Source: Halorubrum sodomense (lineage in GTDB: Archaea > Halobacteriota > Halobacteria > Halobacteriales > Haloferacaceae). From it: a stretch of DNA of 64,000 bases. Where the stretch lies: NCBI RefSeq assembly GCF_900111935.1, contig NZ_FOYN01000002.1:744001-808000 (forward strand), read 5' to 3'. The notes beneath the pieces are model-generated. The model saw only the letters and a program-made list of their open reading frames with translations. It did no database searches and was not told the DNA's origin. Of this stretch, positions 44,255-54,662 are shown in pieces. Positions within the stretch are counted from its first letter, which is position 1, and every line of letters begins with the position of its first letter. Both the position numbers and the translations under genes were made by a program.

Positions 44255-47035
44255 ATGAGCGATCTCGAAGCGGAGTACCGTCTCGACTACTTCGAGGAGG
44301 AGGGGTTCGAGCGCAAGGAGTGCACCTCCTGCGGCGCGCACTTCTGGACCCGCGACGCCGACCGCGAACTGTGCGGCGAGCCGCCCTGCGAGGACTACAG
44401 CTTCATCGACGACCCGGGGTTCCCGGAGGCCCGATCGCTGTCGGAGATGCGCGAGGCGTTCCTCTCCTTCTTCGAAGAACACGGCCACGAGCGGATCGAC
44501 CCGTACCCGGTCGCCGCGAACCGGTGGCGCGACGACGTCCTCCTGACGCAGGCGTCGATCTACGACTTCCAGCCGCTCGTCACGTCGGGACAGACCCCGC
44601 CGCCGGCGAACCCGTTGACCATCTCCCAGCCCTGTATCCGGATGCAGGACATCGACAACGTCGGCAAGACGGGTCGGCACACGATGGCGTTCGAGATGAT
44701 GGCCCACCACGCGTTCAACACGCGCGAGGCGGTCGACGAAGGAGAGTACGCCTACCACGGCGAGGTGTACTGGAAAGACGAGACGGTCCGGTACTGCGAC
44801 GAGCTGTTCGAGTCCCTCGGCGCCGACCTCGAGGAGATCACGTACATCGAGGACCCGTGGGTCGGCGGCGGCAACGCCGGTCCCGCCATCGAGGTCATCT
44901 ACAAGGGTGCCGAGCTGGCGACGCTCGTCTTCATGTGTATGGAGCGGGACCCCGACGGCGACTACGAGATGAAAGACGGGCACACGTACTCGTTCATGGA
45001 CACGTACATCGTCGACACCGGGTACGGGCTCGAACGATGGACGTGGATGAGCCAGGGGACCGCGACGGTGTACGAGGCGATCTACCCCGACGCCATCGAC
45101 TTCCTGAAGGACAACGCGAGCATCGAGCGCACGGACGAGGAACGCGAGATCGTCCACCGCGCCGCGAAGCTCTCCGGCCGGCTCGACATCGACGACGTCG
45201 ACGACGTGGAGGCGGCGCGCGGCGAGATAGCCGACCGGCTCGACGTCGACGTCGACCGGCTGCGCGAACTGGTCGAACCGCTCGAGTCGATCTACGCGAT
45301 CGCGGACCACTCGCGGACGCTCGCGTATATGTTCGGCGACGAGATCGTCCCCTCGAACGTCGGCACGGGCTACCTCGCGCGGATGGTGTTACGCCGGATG
45401 AAGCGGCTCGTCGACGAGGTGGGCGTCGACGCGCCCCTCGACGAGCTCGTCGACATGCAGGCCGAGCGGCTCGGCTACGAGAACCGCGACACGATCCGGG
45501 AGATCGTTCGGAGCGAGGAGCGGAAGTACGAACAGACGTTAGAGCGCGGCGCCCGCAAGGTCGAACAGCTCGCCGACGAGTACGCCGGGACCGGCGAGCC
45601 GATCCCGACCGAGGAGCTGTTAGAGCTGTACGACTCCCACGGGATCCAGCCCGACATGGTCGCCGACATCGCTGACGAGCGGGGCGCGACCGTCGACGTG
45701 CCGGACGACTTCTACGCGCTCGTCGCCGACAGACACGAGGAAGGCGACGCGGCGGACGAGCGCGACGAGCGCGACGAGCGGCTCGCGGACCTCCCCGAGA
45801 CCGAGAAGCTGTTCTACGACGACCAGGGACGCACGGAGTTCGAGGCGGTCGTCCTCGACGTGTTGGAGGCCGAGGAGGGGTACGACGTGGTGTTAGACCA
45901 GACGATGTTTTACCCCGAGGGCGGCGGCCAGCCGGCCGACCGGGGGCAGCTCACGGTCGGTGAGACCACCGTCGACGTTACCGACGTCCAGGAGGTCGAC
46001 GGCGTCGTCCTCCATCGGGCGGACGCGGACCCCGGGAAAGGCGAGTTCGTCCGCGGACAGGTGGACGGCGACCGCCGCGACCGGCTCCGCGCGCACCACA
46101 CCGCGACCCACCTCATCGGCCACGCCGCCCGCGAGGTGCTCGGCGACCACGTCCGACAGGCGGGCGCCCAGAAGGGGACGGACTCCGCGCGGCTCGACGT
46201 GCGCCACTTCGAGCGTATCACCCGGGAGGACGTGACGGCGATCGAACGCGTCGCCAACGAACTGGTTCGCGACGACGTCCGCGTCCGGCAGGAGTGGCCC
46301 GACCGCAACGAGGCGGAGGCCGAACACGGCTTCGACCTGTACCAGGGCGGCGTTCCGCCGGGAACGAACGTCCGCCTGATCCACGTCGGCGACGCCGACG
46401 TCCAGGCCTGCGCGGGCACCCACGTCGACCGGACCGGCGAGATCGGCGCCGTGAAGGTGCTGAAGACGGAGCCGGTTCAGGACGGCGTCGAGCGCATCGC
46501 CTTCGCCGCCGGGGCCGCGGCGATCGAGGCGACTCAGCGAACCGAGGACGCGCTGTACGACGCGGCCGACGTCTTAGACGTCGACCCGCTCGACGTCCCC
46601 GACACCGCCGAGCGATTCTTCGAGGAGTGGAAGGCGCGGGGGAAGGAGATCGAGTCGCTCAAAGAGGAGCTGGCGGCCGCGCGCGCCGCCGGCGGCGCCG
46701 ACGCCGAGGCGGTCGAGGTCGCCGGGGCGACCGCGGTGATCCAGCGGCTCGACGGGGACGCCGACGAGCTGCGCGCGACCGCGAACGCCCACGTCGACGA
46801 CGGGAAGGTCGCGGTGATCGGCAGCGGCGCGGGCGGCTCCGCGAGCTTCGTCGTCGGCGTGCCCGACGGGGTCGACGTGAACGCCGGCCAGGTGGTGTCC
46901 GAACTCGCGGCCCGCGTCGGCGGCGGGGGCGGCGGCCCGCCGGACTTCGCGCAGGGCGGGGGACCCGACGCGGACGCGCTCGACGACGCGCTCGCGGCGG
47001 CGCCGGACGTCCTTCGCAGTCTCCAAGAGGCCTAG
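44255..47035 (+). CDS. alaS: Alanyl-tRNA synthetase
   Basis: 926 residues, archaeal type. An N-terminal extension holds a zinc-like cluster ([10 protein letters not shown] ... LCGEPPCED). Class II catalytic core with [20 protein letters not shown] and [16 protein letters not shown], editing domain with [12 protein letters not shown] and the [11 protein letters not shown] zinc ligands, then coiled-coil and a Gly-rich C-terminal domain ([14 protein letters not shown]). Start at 44255 follows a weak TATA-like CCTTTTGG. Single gene. Confidence 0.96.
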   Translation: MSDLEAEYRLDYFEEEGFERKECTSCGAHFWTRDADRELCGEPPCEDYSFIDDPGFPEARSLSEMREAFLSFFEEHGHERIDPYPVAANRWRDDVLLTQASIYDFQPLVTSGQTPPPANPLTISQPCIRMQDIDNVGKTGRHTMAFEMMAHHAFNTREAVDEGEYAYHGEVYWKDETVRYCDELFESLGADLEEITYIEDPWVGGGNAGPAIEVIYKGAELATLVFMCMERDPDGDYEMKDGHTYSFMDTYIVDTGYGLERWTWMSQGTATVYEAIYPDAIDFLKDNASIERTDEEREIVHRAAKLSGRLDIDDVDDVEAARGEIADRLDVDVDRLRELVEPLESIYAIADHSRTLAYMFGDEIVPSNVGTGYLARMVLRRMKRLVDEVGVDAPLDELVDMQAERLGYENRDTIREIVRSEERKYEQTLERGARKVEQLADEYAGTGEPIPTEELLELYDSHGIQPDMVADIADERGATVDVPDDFYALVADRHEEGDAADERDERDERLADLPETEKLFYDDQGRTEFEAVVLDVLEAEEGYDVVLDQTMFYPEGGGQPADRGQLTVGETTVDVTDVQEVDGVVLHRADADPGKGEFVRGQVDGDRRDRLRAHHTATHLIGHAAREVLGDHVRQAGAQKGTDSARLDVRHFERITREDVTAIERVANELVRDDVRVRQEWPDRNEAEAEHGFDLYQGGVPPGTNVRLIHVGDADVQACAGTHVDRTGEIGAVKVLKTEPVQDGVERIAFAAGAAAIEATQRTEDALYDAADVLDVDPLDVPDTAERFFEEWKARGKEIESLKEELAAARAAGGADAEAVEVAGATAVIQRLDGDADELRATANAHVDDGKVAVIGSGAGGSASFVVGVPDGVDVNAGQVVSELAARVGGGGGGPPDFAQGGGPDADALDDALAAAPDVLRSLQEA

Positions 47036-47056
47036 TTCCTTCTCCGCGAGTTCGAT

Positions 47057-47860
47057 ATGCCATACGCGACCAACGCCGGCGTCGAGATCCGGTACGAGGT
47101 GGACGCGCCCGACGCGGGCCCGGACGACGAGGCGGTCGTCTTCTGCGGCGACGTGGGCCTCGGCGCCTGGCAGTTCGGCTGGCAACACGCCGCGCTGGCG
47201 GGGCCGCACACGGTGATAACGCCCGAGACGCGCGGCGTCGGGCGGTCGGACGCGCCGCCCGGTCCGTACCTGGTCGAGACGCTCGCCGCCGACCTCGACG
47301 CGGTCTGTGCCGCCGAGGGGGTCCGGAACGCCCACCTCGTGGGCTACGGCCTCGGCGGCGCGGTCGCGCTGACGGCCGCGCTCGAATCGTCGCGCCCGGC
47401 GAGTCTCGCGCTGGTGGGCACGCCGCCCGCGGGCGACGCGTACAACCCCGCCGGCGTCTGGGCCGACCCGGCCGACCCGGCCGCGGTCGAGGGGTCGCTG
47501 AACGGGCTGCTCTCGCCCGACTTCCGCGAGGCGCACCCGGACGCGCTCTCACGGATCGCGGAGTGGCGCCTCGCGGAGGACGCCGACCGGGAGGCGTACG
47601 AGGCGCACCGCGCGGCGGTCGAGGCGTTCGACCTGACCGACGACCTCTTCGAGGTCACGACGCCGGCCTTGGTCGTCCACGGGACCGGCGACACGGCCTG
47701 TCCCGTCACGGCCGGCGAGACGCTCGCGGAGGGGCTCCCGCGCGGCGAGTTCCACGCCGTCGAGGGCGCTCGGCACCTCGTCGGGGTCGAGGCGTCGGCG
47801 GCGGTCAACGACCTGCTCACGGGCTGGCTCGCGGAGCACGCGACCGCGACGTTCGAATAG
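47057..47860 (+). CDS. Alpha/beta-hydrolase fold protein without nucleophile serine
   Basis: 267 residues with the alpha/beta hydrolase layout (PETRGVGRSDAPPG, then the elbow). The elbow reads VGYGLGGAVAL: glycine 98 stands where the catalytic Ser is in GxSxG. The acid (HGTGDTACPV) and base (EGARHLVGV) are kept. So it is either inactive, uses another mechanism, or is a binding or regulatory protein. Follows alaS after 21 bases. Confidence 0.85.
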   Translation: MPYATNAGVEIRYEVDAPDAGPDDEAVVFCGDVGLGAWQFGWQHAALAGPHTVITPETRGVGRSDAPPGPYLVETLAADLDAVCAAEGVRNAHLVGYGLGGAVALTAALESSRPASLALVGTPPAGDAYNPAGVWADPADPAAVEGSLNGLLSPDFREAHPDALSRIAEWRLAEDADREAYEAHRAAVEAFDLTDDLFEVTTPALVVHGTGDTACPVTAGETLAEGLPRGEFHAVEGARHLVGVEASAAVNDLLTGWLAEHATATFE

Positions 47861-47956
47861 CCGGCCGGTTCGAAGCCGCGGGGCCTCCGTCGGCGTCGTC
47901 GGCCGGCGCGGCCGGCGCCGCAACCGTTTTGTCGCTCTCGCCTCTCCGTTCAGTCG

Positions 47957-48673
47957 ATGACTCGCCTCCGGTTCGCCCTGCTGAACGCCGCACACGACGG
48001 CGCGAACACCCGTCGGAACTTCCGTCGGGAGATCGACGCCGACCTCGTCGAGTTCGACGCCACCGCCGGCGATCTCCCCGACCACACCGAGTTCGACGGC
48101 GTCGTGGTGACGGGGTCGCGCTCGTCCGTCTACTGGGACGAGGCGTGGATCCCGCCGCTCGTCGACTACGTCGCCGAGGCCGCCGAGCGCGGCGTCCCGG
48201 TCCTCGGCGTCTGTTACGGCCACCAGGTGCTCGCGGAGGCGCTCGGCGGTCGCGTCGCGGGAATGGACGGCTTCGAGATCGGGTACAACGAGATCCGCCG
48301 GGTCCGCGACGACCCCCTGTTCGAGGGGATCGACGAGTCGTTCACCGCCTTCACGACCCACGGCGACGCGGTCGTCGAACTCCCGCCCTCCGCGACGCTG
48401 CTCGCGGAGAACGACCGCGGCGTCCACGCGTTCCGCGACGGCCACTGCTGGGGCGTCCAGTTCCACCCCGAGTACGACGTCGAGACCGCCCGCGACGTGA
48501 CGGACGGCAAGCGAGACCAGATCGGCGACGCCCGCGTGGACACCGTCCTCGGGTCGATCACGCCCGACGCGTACGACGCCGCCTGCGAGGCGAAGGCGCT
48601 GTTCGAGAACTTCACGGCCTACGCCGAGCGGCTTGCGGCCGACGGCGCGGAGCCGGCCGCGGCGGACGACTGA
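47957..48673 (+). CDS. Class I glutamine amidotransferase-like protein
   Basis: 238 residues, one GATase1 domain. Catalytic Cys in VLGVCYGHQVLAEALGG and His-Glu in GVQFHPEYDVET. Has no synthetase partner domain; related to GuaA-type stand-alone amidotransferases. A TATA-like CGTTTTGT lies at 47925-47932. Partner unknown. Confidence 0.88.
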   Translation: MTRLRFALLNAAHDGANTRRNFRREIDADLVEFDATAGDLPDHTEFDGVVVTGSRSSVYWDEAWIPPLVDYVAEAAERGVPVLGVCYGHQVLAEALGGRVAGMDGFEIGYNEIRRVRDDPLFEGIDESFTAFTTHGDAVVELPPSATLLAENDRGVHAFRDGHCWGVQFHPEYDVETARDVTDGKRDQIGDARVDTVLGSITPDAYDAACEAKALFENFTAYAERLAADGAEPAAADD

Positions 48674-48744
48674 GCGACCCGCCGACGCGGACGGCCGATC
48701 CCCGTGGCCGACGCGGTCGCGGCCCGCGCTCCCGGTCAAACACC

Positions 48745-48750
48745 CTTATA
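48745..48750 (+). promoter_or_regulatory. TATA box of the PIN-ATPase gene
   Basis: CTTATA in ACCCTTATACGCC is 24-29 bases before the ATG at 48774; mRNA likely leaderless. Confidence 0.65.
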
Positions 48751-48773
48751 CGCCTCCCGGACCGATCTGCGGT

Positions 48774-50663
48774 ATGAACGTAGTACCGGACACGAGCGCG
48801 GTCGTCGACGGCCGCGTGTCCGAACGCGTCGCGGACGGGACCTACGAGTCGGTCACCGTGTTCGTCCCGGAGGCGGTCGTCGGCGAGCTGGAGTCGCAGG
48901 CGAACGACGGGCTCGAATCCGGCTGGGACGGGCTGAGCGAGCTGAAGCGGCTCGCGGACTACGCCGACGACGGGACGGTCGAACTGCGGTACGTCGGCGA
49001 GCGCGCCGGCGGCGACGCCCGCTCGAACGCCCACGAGGGCGACGTGGACGCGCTGATCCGCGACCTGGCCGCCGACCACGACGCGACGCTGCTGTCGAGC
49101 GACGTGGTCCAGGCCGAGGTCGCCCGCGCGAAGGGGCTCGACGTGGAGTACGTCGAACCCGTCGCCCGCGGCGTCGTCGACGACCTCCCCATCCGGGACT
49201 TTTTCACCGACGAGACGATGTCGGTCCACCTCAAGACGGGAACCGTCCCGAAGGCGAAGCGCGGGACGCTCGGCGAGATGCGCTACGTCGAGATCGACGA
49301 CGAGGCGACGGACGAAGGACAGATGCGCGAGTGGGCCAACTCGATCGTCGACCTCGCCCGCCAGTCGAACCAGGGGTTCATCGAGCTCTCCGACGACGGG
49401 ATGGACATCGTCCAGTTCCGCGACTACCGGATCGCGGTGGCGCGACCGCCGTTCGCCGACGGCATCGAGATCACCGCCGTCCGCCCCATCGCGAAGACGA
49501 CGCTCGACGACTACGAGTTCGCGGACGAACTCCGCGACCGGTTCACGGAGCGGAAGCGCGGCGTGCTCATCTCCGGGTCGCCCGGCGCCGGGAAGTCGAC
49601 GTTCGCGCAGGCGGTCGCGGAGTTCCTGAACGACAGCGACTACGCGGTGAAGACGATGGAGAAGCCGCGGGACCTCCAGGTCGGTCCGGAGATCACCCAG
49701 TACGGCGCGCTCGGCGGCGAGATGGAGAACACGGCCGATTCGCTGCTCTTGGTCCGGCCCGACTACACCATCTACGACGAGGTGCGGAAGACGAACGACT
49801 TCGAGGTGTTCTCGGACATGCGGATGGCCGGCGTCGGGATGGTCGGCGTCGTCCACGCCTCCCGCGCCATCGACGCGCTCCAGCGGCTCGTCGGCCGCGT
49901 CGAGCTCGGGATGATCCCCCAGATCGTCGACACCGTCGTCTACATCGAGGCCGGCGAGGTCCACACCGTCTACGACGTGACCACCGAGGTGAAGGTGCCC
50001 GCCGGGCTGACGGCCGAGGACCTCGCCCGCCCGGTCATCCAGGTGTCGAACTTCGAGACGGGCCGGCCGGAGTACGAGATCTACACGTTCAACCGGCAGG
50101 TCGTCACGGTGCCGCTCGACGAGAACGGCGGCGAGGCCGAAAGCGAGTCCGGCGTCGGCCGCATCGCGAAAAAGGAGATCGAACGCGAGATCAAGTCGGT
50201 CGCGCACGGCCGGGTCGACGTGACGCTCAACGGTGACGACGAGGCGGTCGTCTACGTCACCGAGGGCGACATCGGCACCGTCATCGGGAAGGGCGGCGGC
50301 CGCATTGCCGACATCGAGAACCGCCTCGGGATCGACATCGACGTTCGCACGCACGACGAGAAGCCCGGCGGGTCGGGCGGCGGCTCCGGCGGCGGCGCCC
50401 CCGAGAACGGTCACGGCGACGGGCAGGTCGGCGCCGAGCGCGGGACGGTGGTCGCGCCGGAGATAACCTCGCGTCACGTCGTCATCGACGTCGACGACGG
50501 CGTCGGCGAGACGGTCGAGGTGCGCGCGGACGGTGAGTACCTCTTCACCGCTACCGTCGGCCGCGGCGGCGAGGTCCAGGTCTCCCGCGGCTCCGCCATC
50601 GCCGAGGAACTGGAGGACGCGATCGACCGGAACCGGACGGTGACGGTCGTCCCGGCGCGGTGA
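48774..50663 (+). CDS. PINA-type protein: PIN domain, PilT-like ATPase, KH domain
   Basis: 629 residues. N-terminal PIN nuclease domain (D6 in VVPDTSAVVDG, other acids in HEGDVDALIRD and LLSSDVV), a PilT/secretion ATPase domain with Walker A GSPGAGKST at 268-276 and DYTIYDEVRKTNDF, and a KH RNA-binding domain with VIGKGGGRIADIENRLG, followed by an acidic tail. Known archaeal PINA forms a hexamer that unwinds Holliday junctions; RNA-related roles are possible given the KH domain. Confidence 0.93.
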   Translation: MNVVPDTSAVVDGRVSERVADGTYESVTVFVPEAVVGELESQANDGLESGWDGLSELKRLADYADDGTVELRYVGERAGGDARSNAHEGDVDALIRDLAADHDATLLSSDVVQAEVARAKGLDVEYVEPVARGVVDDLPIRDFFTDETMSVHLKTGTVPKAKRGTLGEMRYVEIDDEATDEGQMREWANSIVDLARQSNQGFIELSDDGMDIVQFRDYRIAVARPPFADGIEITAVRPIAKTTLDDYEFADELRDRFTERKRGVLISGSPGAGKSTFAQAVAEFLNDSDYAVKTMEKPRDLQVGPEITQYGALGGEMENTADSLLLVRPDYTIYDEVRKTNDFEVFSDMRMAGVGMVGVVHASRAIDALQRLVGRVELGMIPQIVDTVVYIEAGEVHTVYDVTTEVKVPAGLTAEDLARPVIQVSNFETGRPEYEIYTFNRQVVTVPLDENGGEAESESGVGRIAKKEIEREIKSVAHGRVDVTLNGDDEAVVYVTEGDIGTVIGKGGGRIADIENRLGIDIDVRTHDEKPGGSGGGSGGGAPENGHGDGQVGAERGTVVAPEITSRHVVIDVDDGVGETVEVRADGEYLFTATVGRGGEVQVSRGSAIAEELEDAIDRNRTVTVVPAR

Positions 50664-50812
50664 GGCGAGGCGACTGAGGCCGTCCGAGCGCGCTCGGCTC
50701 GGCCCCGTTTAATCGATCGTCGAAACTGAGACGTTTCCGCTCCCTGTCAAATCGTCGTTCGACGCCGTCCCTCACCACGATCGTCGTAACGTATCCCTCC
50801 TGAAAGATAACG

Positions 50813-50819
50813 CTTTTTT
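50813..50819 (+). promoter_or_regulatory. TATA-like box of the citrate synthase gene
   Basis: A T-run (CTTTTTT) 23-29 bases before the ATG at 50842, in an AT-rich stretch that contrasts with its surroundings. Confidence 0.55.
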
Positions 50820-50841
50820 GACGGCCTAGATAACTCGGGGT

Positions 50842-51984
50842 ATGGCTGACGAGTTAAAACGCGGGCTCGAGGGCGTCCTCGTCGCGGAGTCGGATCTGAG
50901 CTACGTCGACGGCGAGGTCGGTAAGCTCGTGTATCGCGGGTACGACATCGAGGACCTCGCGCGCGGCGCGAGCTACGAGGAGGTGCTGTACCTGCTGTGG
51001 CACGGCTCCCTCCCGACCGCCGACGAGCTCGACGCGTTCGCCGCCGACCTCGCGGCGGAGCGCGACGTGGACGACGACGTCATCGAGACGGTCCGCGCGC
51101 TCGCCGACGCCGGGGAGCGACCGATGGCCGCGCTCCGGACCGCGACGTCGATGCTGTCGGCGTACGACCCCGAGAGCGACGAGAGCGACGAGGAGGCCAC
51201 CCTCCGTCAGGGCCGGCGGATCACGGCGAAGATCCCGACGGTCCTCGCCGCGTTCGAGCGCGTCCGGCAGGGCGAGGAGCCGGTCGCCCCCGACCCCGAC
51301 CTCTCGCACGCCGGGAACTTCCTCTACATGCTCGCCGGGACCGAGCCCGACGCCGTGAGCGAGGAGACGTTCGACATGGCGCTCACGCTCCACGCCGACC
51401 ACGGGCTCAACGCCTCCACGTTCACCGCGATGGTGATCGGCTCGACGATGGCGGACGTCTACTCCGGCGTCACGGGCGGCATCGGCGCGCTCTCCGGCCC
51501 CCTCCACGGCGGCGCCAACCAGGACGTGATGGAGGTGCTCCACGAGATAGACGCCTCCTCGAAGGATCCCGTTCAGTGGGTGAAAGACACCCGCGAGGAC
51601 GGCGGGCGAATCCCCGGGTTCGGCCACCGCGTCTACAAGGTGAAAGACCCCCGTGCGAAGATCTTAGAGGAGAAGCTCCGCGACCTCGCCGAGTCGTCGG
51701 GCGACACGAAGTGGCTCGACTACACGACCGCCATCGAGGAGTACCTCACCGATCAGGGGCTCGTCGAGAAGGGCATCGCCCCGAACGTCGACTTCTATTC
51801 CGGCTCCGTCTACGACTCGCTCGGCATCCCGGTCGACATGTACACGCCCATCTTCGCGATGAGCCGCGCCGGCGGGTGGATCGCGCACGTCGCCGAGTAC
51901 CAGGCGGACAACCGCCTCATCCGCCCCCGCGCCCGGTACACCGGCCCCGAAGACGCCGAGTTCGTCCCGCTCGACGAGCGGTAA
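50842..51984 (+). CDS. gltA: Citrate synthase
   Basis: Condenses acetyl-CoA and oxaloacetate at entry to the citric acid cycle. 380 residues. Catalytic His residues are in LHADHGLNAST, GPLHGGANQDVMEVL and PGFGHRVYKVKDPR; the catalytic Asp in PNVDFYSGSVY. Archaeal/Gram-positive short form without an N-terminal regulatory domain. The neighbouring korAB serve the same cycle. Confidence 0.95.
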   Translation: MADELKRGLEGVLVAESDLSYVDGEVGKLVYRGYDIEDLARGASYEEVLYLLWHGSLPTADELDAFAADLAAERDVDDDVIETVRALADAGERPMAALRTATSMLSAYDPESDESDEEATLRQGRRITAKIPTVLAAFERVRQGEEPVAPDPDLSHAGNFLYMLAGTEPDAVSEETFDMALTLHADHGLNASTFTAMVIGSTMADVYSGVTGGIGALSGPLHGGANQDVMEVLHEIDASSKDPVQWVKDTREDGGRIPGFGHRVYKVKDPRAKILEEKLRDLAESSGDTKWLDYTTAIEEYLTDQGLVEKGIAPNVDFYSGSVYDSLGIPVDMYTPIFAMSRAGGWIAHVAEYQADNRLIRPRARYTGPEDAEFVPLDER

Positions 51985-52036
51985 GCGGTCGCGAGCGCCG
52001 TCGGTCGCGTTTCGACTCCGCCGTCGTCCCCGTTCC

Positions 52037-53200
52037 TCACTCGAACGCCGAAATCCCCGTCAGGTCCTCTCCGAGTACCAGCGTGTGGATGTCGTGGGTC
52101 CCCTCGTAGGTGTAGACGGTCTCGAAGTTCGCCATGTGTCGCATCGGCGAGTAGTCGGTCGTGATCCCGTTCCCGCCGAGCATCTCGCGGGCGATTCGGG
52201 ACTGATCGCGGGCCATTCGGACGTTGTTCCGCTTCGCCATGGAGACGTGTTGGGGCGTGAGATCCCCCCGCTCTTTCAGCTCCGCGAGCCGGTGGGCGAG
52301 CAGCTGGCTCGTCGTGATCTCCGTCGCCATCTCCGCGAGCTTCTCCTGTTGGAGCTGGAACCCCGCGATCGGGCCGCCGAACTGCTCGCGGTCGAGCGCG
52401 TACTCCCGGGCCTGCTCGAAGCAGTCGCGGGCGGCGCCCACCGCGCCCCACGCGATCCCGTAGCGCGCCTGCGTGAGACACGACAGCGGCCCCTTCATCC
52501 CGCTCACGCCCGGCAGGACGTTCTCCTCGGGGACGTACGCGTTCTGAAGGCTGACCTCGCCGGTGATCGACGCCCGCAGCGAGAGCTTGTCGTCGATCTC
52601 GTTCGTGGTGACGCCGTCGCGGTCGGTCTCCACGAGGAAGCCGCGAACCGGACGCTCCTCGGCGGAGATGTCGCGCGCCCAGACGACCGCCACGTCCGCG
52701 ATGGGGGCGTTCGTGATCCAGGTCTTCGAGCCGTCGAGCACGTACCCGTCGCCGTCGCGCTCCGCGGTCGTCTCCATCGACGAGGGGTCCGAGCCGTGTT
52801 CGGGCTCCGTCAGCCCGAAGCAGCCGACCGCCTCGCCGTCCCGCAGCGCGGGGAGCCACCGCCCCTTCTGCTCGTCGCTGCCGTACGCGTGAACGGGGTA
52901 CATCACGAGCGCCCCCTGGACGCTGGCCATCGACCGAAGGCCGGAGTCGCACGCCTCCAACTCCTGCATCAACACGCCGTAGGCGGTCTCGGAGACGTTG
53001 GGTAGCCCGTAGCCGTCGAGGTTCGAGCCGTAGAAGCCGAGATCCCCCATCTCCTCGATGAGGTCCGTCGGAAACGTCCCCGCGCGGAAGTGGTCGCCGA
53101 TCTCCGGGCGGACCTGTTCGTCGACGAACTGTCGGGCGGTGTCGCGGATCAGCCGCGCCTCCTCGTCGAGATCGGCCTCTAATCCGACGTAGTCGAGCAT
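52037..53200 (-). CDS. Acyl-CoA dehydrogenase, glutaryl-CoA dehydrogenase-like
   Basis: FAD enzyme of 387 residues. FAD and substrate motifs: CFGLTEPEHGSDPSSMET, KTWITNAPIADV, and the C-terminal TVYTYEGTHDIHTLVLG with the catalytic glutamate. GLPNVSETAYGVLMQELEA with the following DSGLRSMASVQ closely follows glutaryl-CoA dehydrogenases, but other short-chain substrates are possible. Start 53200 has a TATA-like GCTTTTGC 27 bases upstream. Confidence 0.9.
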   Translation of the reverse strand: MLDYVGLEADLDEEARLIRDTARQFVDEQVRPEIGDHFRAGTFPTDLIEEMGDLGFYGSNLDGYGLPNVSETAYGVLMQELEACDSGLRSMASVQGALVMYPVHAYGSDEQKGRWLPALRDGEAVGCFGLTEPEHGSDPSSMETTAERDGDGYVLDGSKTWITNAPIADVAVVWARDISAEERPVRGFLVETDRDGVTTNEIDDKLSLRASITGEVSLQNAYVPEENVLPGVSGMKGPLSCLTQARYGIAWGAVGAARDCFEQAREYALDREQFGGPIAGFQLQQEKLAEMATEITTSQLLAHRLAELKERGDLTPQHVSMAKRNNVRMARDQSRIAREMLGGNGITTDYSPMRHMANFETVYTYEGTHDIHTLVLGEDLTGISAFE

Positions 53201-53298
53201 GACCGTTCGTGCGCGTCGAATCGGCAAAAGCGGTTCGCCCGAGGCCGCCGTTCCGCCGCGTTCGCCGCCGCTCGCGCGTCGCGGTCCGGTCGACCCCC

Positions 53299-54534
53299 TC
53301 AGACGTCGACTCGTTCGCGGGCGAACTTCGCGAGCAGCGGGACGTCGTCGAGGTGGAGGAGCTTCGCCATCGCCGTCTTATCGCCCCGGTTCGCCTTCTC
53401 GAGGGTGTTCTCGTCCGCCTGACGGAGGTCACGCATGAGCCGGTCGTACCGCTCGTTCGGCGCGAGGTACAGCAGTCGGGTGAGCATCAGCCGCGAGCGC
53501 ATCCGGGGCGCCACGTCGCGGTGCCAGAGCCGCTCGTAGACCGCGAGGCTCTCGGCGTCCACCCGCCGCTCCGAGTCCGTGAGACACCGGTCGACGGTCG
53601 CCGCGGCGGCGCGGGCCGACTTCATCCCCTTGTGGATCCCCTCGCCCCACAGCGGGTCGATGGTGGGGACCGTGTCGCCGATCGCGAGGAAGCCGTCCGT
53701 GTGCATCCGACCCGGGCGCTGGATGTGCGCGGAGCCGCGATGGACCTTCCCGTCGATGCGTTCGGCGCCGGCGAAGCGGGGGTCGCGACTCACCCAGTCG
53801 TCGAGGTAGCCGTCGACGGTCTTGCCCGCCTGTGCGAACTCGCGGTGGCGGTCGTTCTGGATGTAACAGAGGCCCACCTTCGCGGTGTCCTCGCCGGTCG
53901 CGAAGATCCACGAGTAGCCCCCGGGCGCGATGTCGTGGTCCAACCGGAGCATCATCGCGCGCCGGAGGTCCGCGTACTCGGGGTGGTTCATCTCGACGCC
54001 CTCCATCTCGTACTCGATGCCGATCGCCTGGTTCTCGCGTTCGAGGTCGACGACGTCGAGCGCGCTCGCGAGCGGCGCGGCCGGCCCGGTGGCGTCGATC
54101 ACGACGTCGGCGTACACCTCCTCGTCGCCGTTGTAGCGCACGCCCTCGATGACGTCGTCGTCGTCGAGGATCGGCCGCGAGACCCGCGCGTCGAAGCGGT
54201 ACTCCGCGCCGTTCTCGCGGCCGTCGGCGACGAGGAACCGCTTGAACTCCGCGAACTCCAACACCGCCCCGGGCTGGTAGCTCTCGTAGTACTCGTTGGG
54301 CGACTCCAGCACCACGTCGTCGGTGTACGACATCACCACGTCGTCGGGGACCCCGAACGAGGACATCATCGACGGGAACGTGCCGGCCGTCGACTTGTTG
54401 CTCTGTCGCGGGAACTCGTCTTCCGACTCCGTCTCCAAGACGACGACGTCGTAGTCGCGCGTCGCCAGGTCGCGGGCGCACTGCGCGCCCGCCGGCCCGG
54501 CGCCGGCGATCGCGACGTCGTAGCGGTCAACCAT
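53299..54534 (-). CDS. Geranylgeranyl reductase family FAD protein
   Basis: 411 residues. N-terminal dinucleotide fold YDVAIAGAGPAGAQCARDL; the family segment LAIGDTVPTIDPLWGEGIHKGMKSARAAA closes the FAD site. Such enzymes saturate the isoprenoid chains of archaeal lipids, or of menaquinone side chains. An eight-residue longer start exists; the ATG at 54534 is supported by the TATA-like CCTAATTAGG at 54555-54564. Confidence 0.88.
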   Translation of the reverse strand: MVDRYDVAIAGAGPAGAQCARDLATRDYDVVVLETESEDEFPRQSNKSTAGTFPSMMSSFGVPDDVVMSYTDDVVLESPNEYYESYQPGAVLEFAEFKRFLVADGRENGAEYRFDARVSRPILDDDDVIEGVRYNGDEEVYADVVIDATGPAAPLASALDVVDLERENQAIGIEYEMEGVEMNHPEYADLRRAMMLRLDHDIAPGGYSWIFATGEDTAKVGLCYIQNDRHREFAQAGKTVDGYLDDWVSRDPRFAGAERIDGKVHRGSAHIQRPGRMHTDGFLAIGDTVPTIDPLWGEGIHKGMKSARAAAATVDRCLTDSERRVDAESLAVYERLWHRDVAPRMRSRLMLTRLLYLAPNERYDRLMRDLRQADENTLEKANRGDKTAMAKLLHLDDVPLLAKFARERVDV

Positions 54535-54554
54535 ACACGAAAAATACGGACCCA

Positions 54555-54564
54555 CCTAATTAGG
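54555..54564 (-). promoter_or_regulatory. Palindromic TATA-like box CCTAATTAGG
   Basis: Perfect 10-base palindrome 21-30 bases before the geranylgeranyl reductase start and 100 bases past the korB stop codon. Confidence 0.5.
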
Positions 54565-54662
54565 CTTGCTGAAACCCGTCGAAAAATCCGCGCGGACACC
54601 CTCGTGCGGCCGGTTTTGGCCGCCGTGAGAGGTCGGAATCGGCTCGGTTTCGTCCGGCGGTC

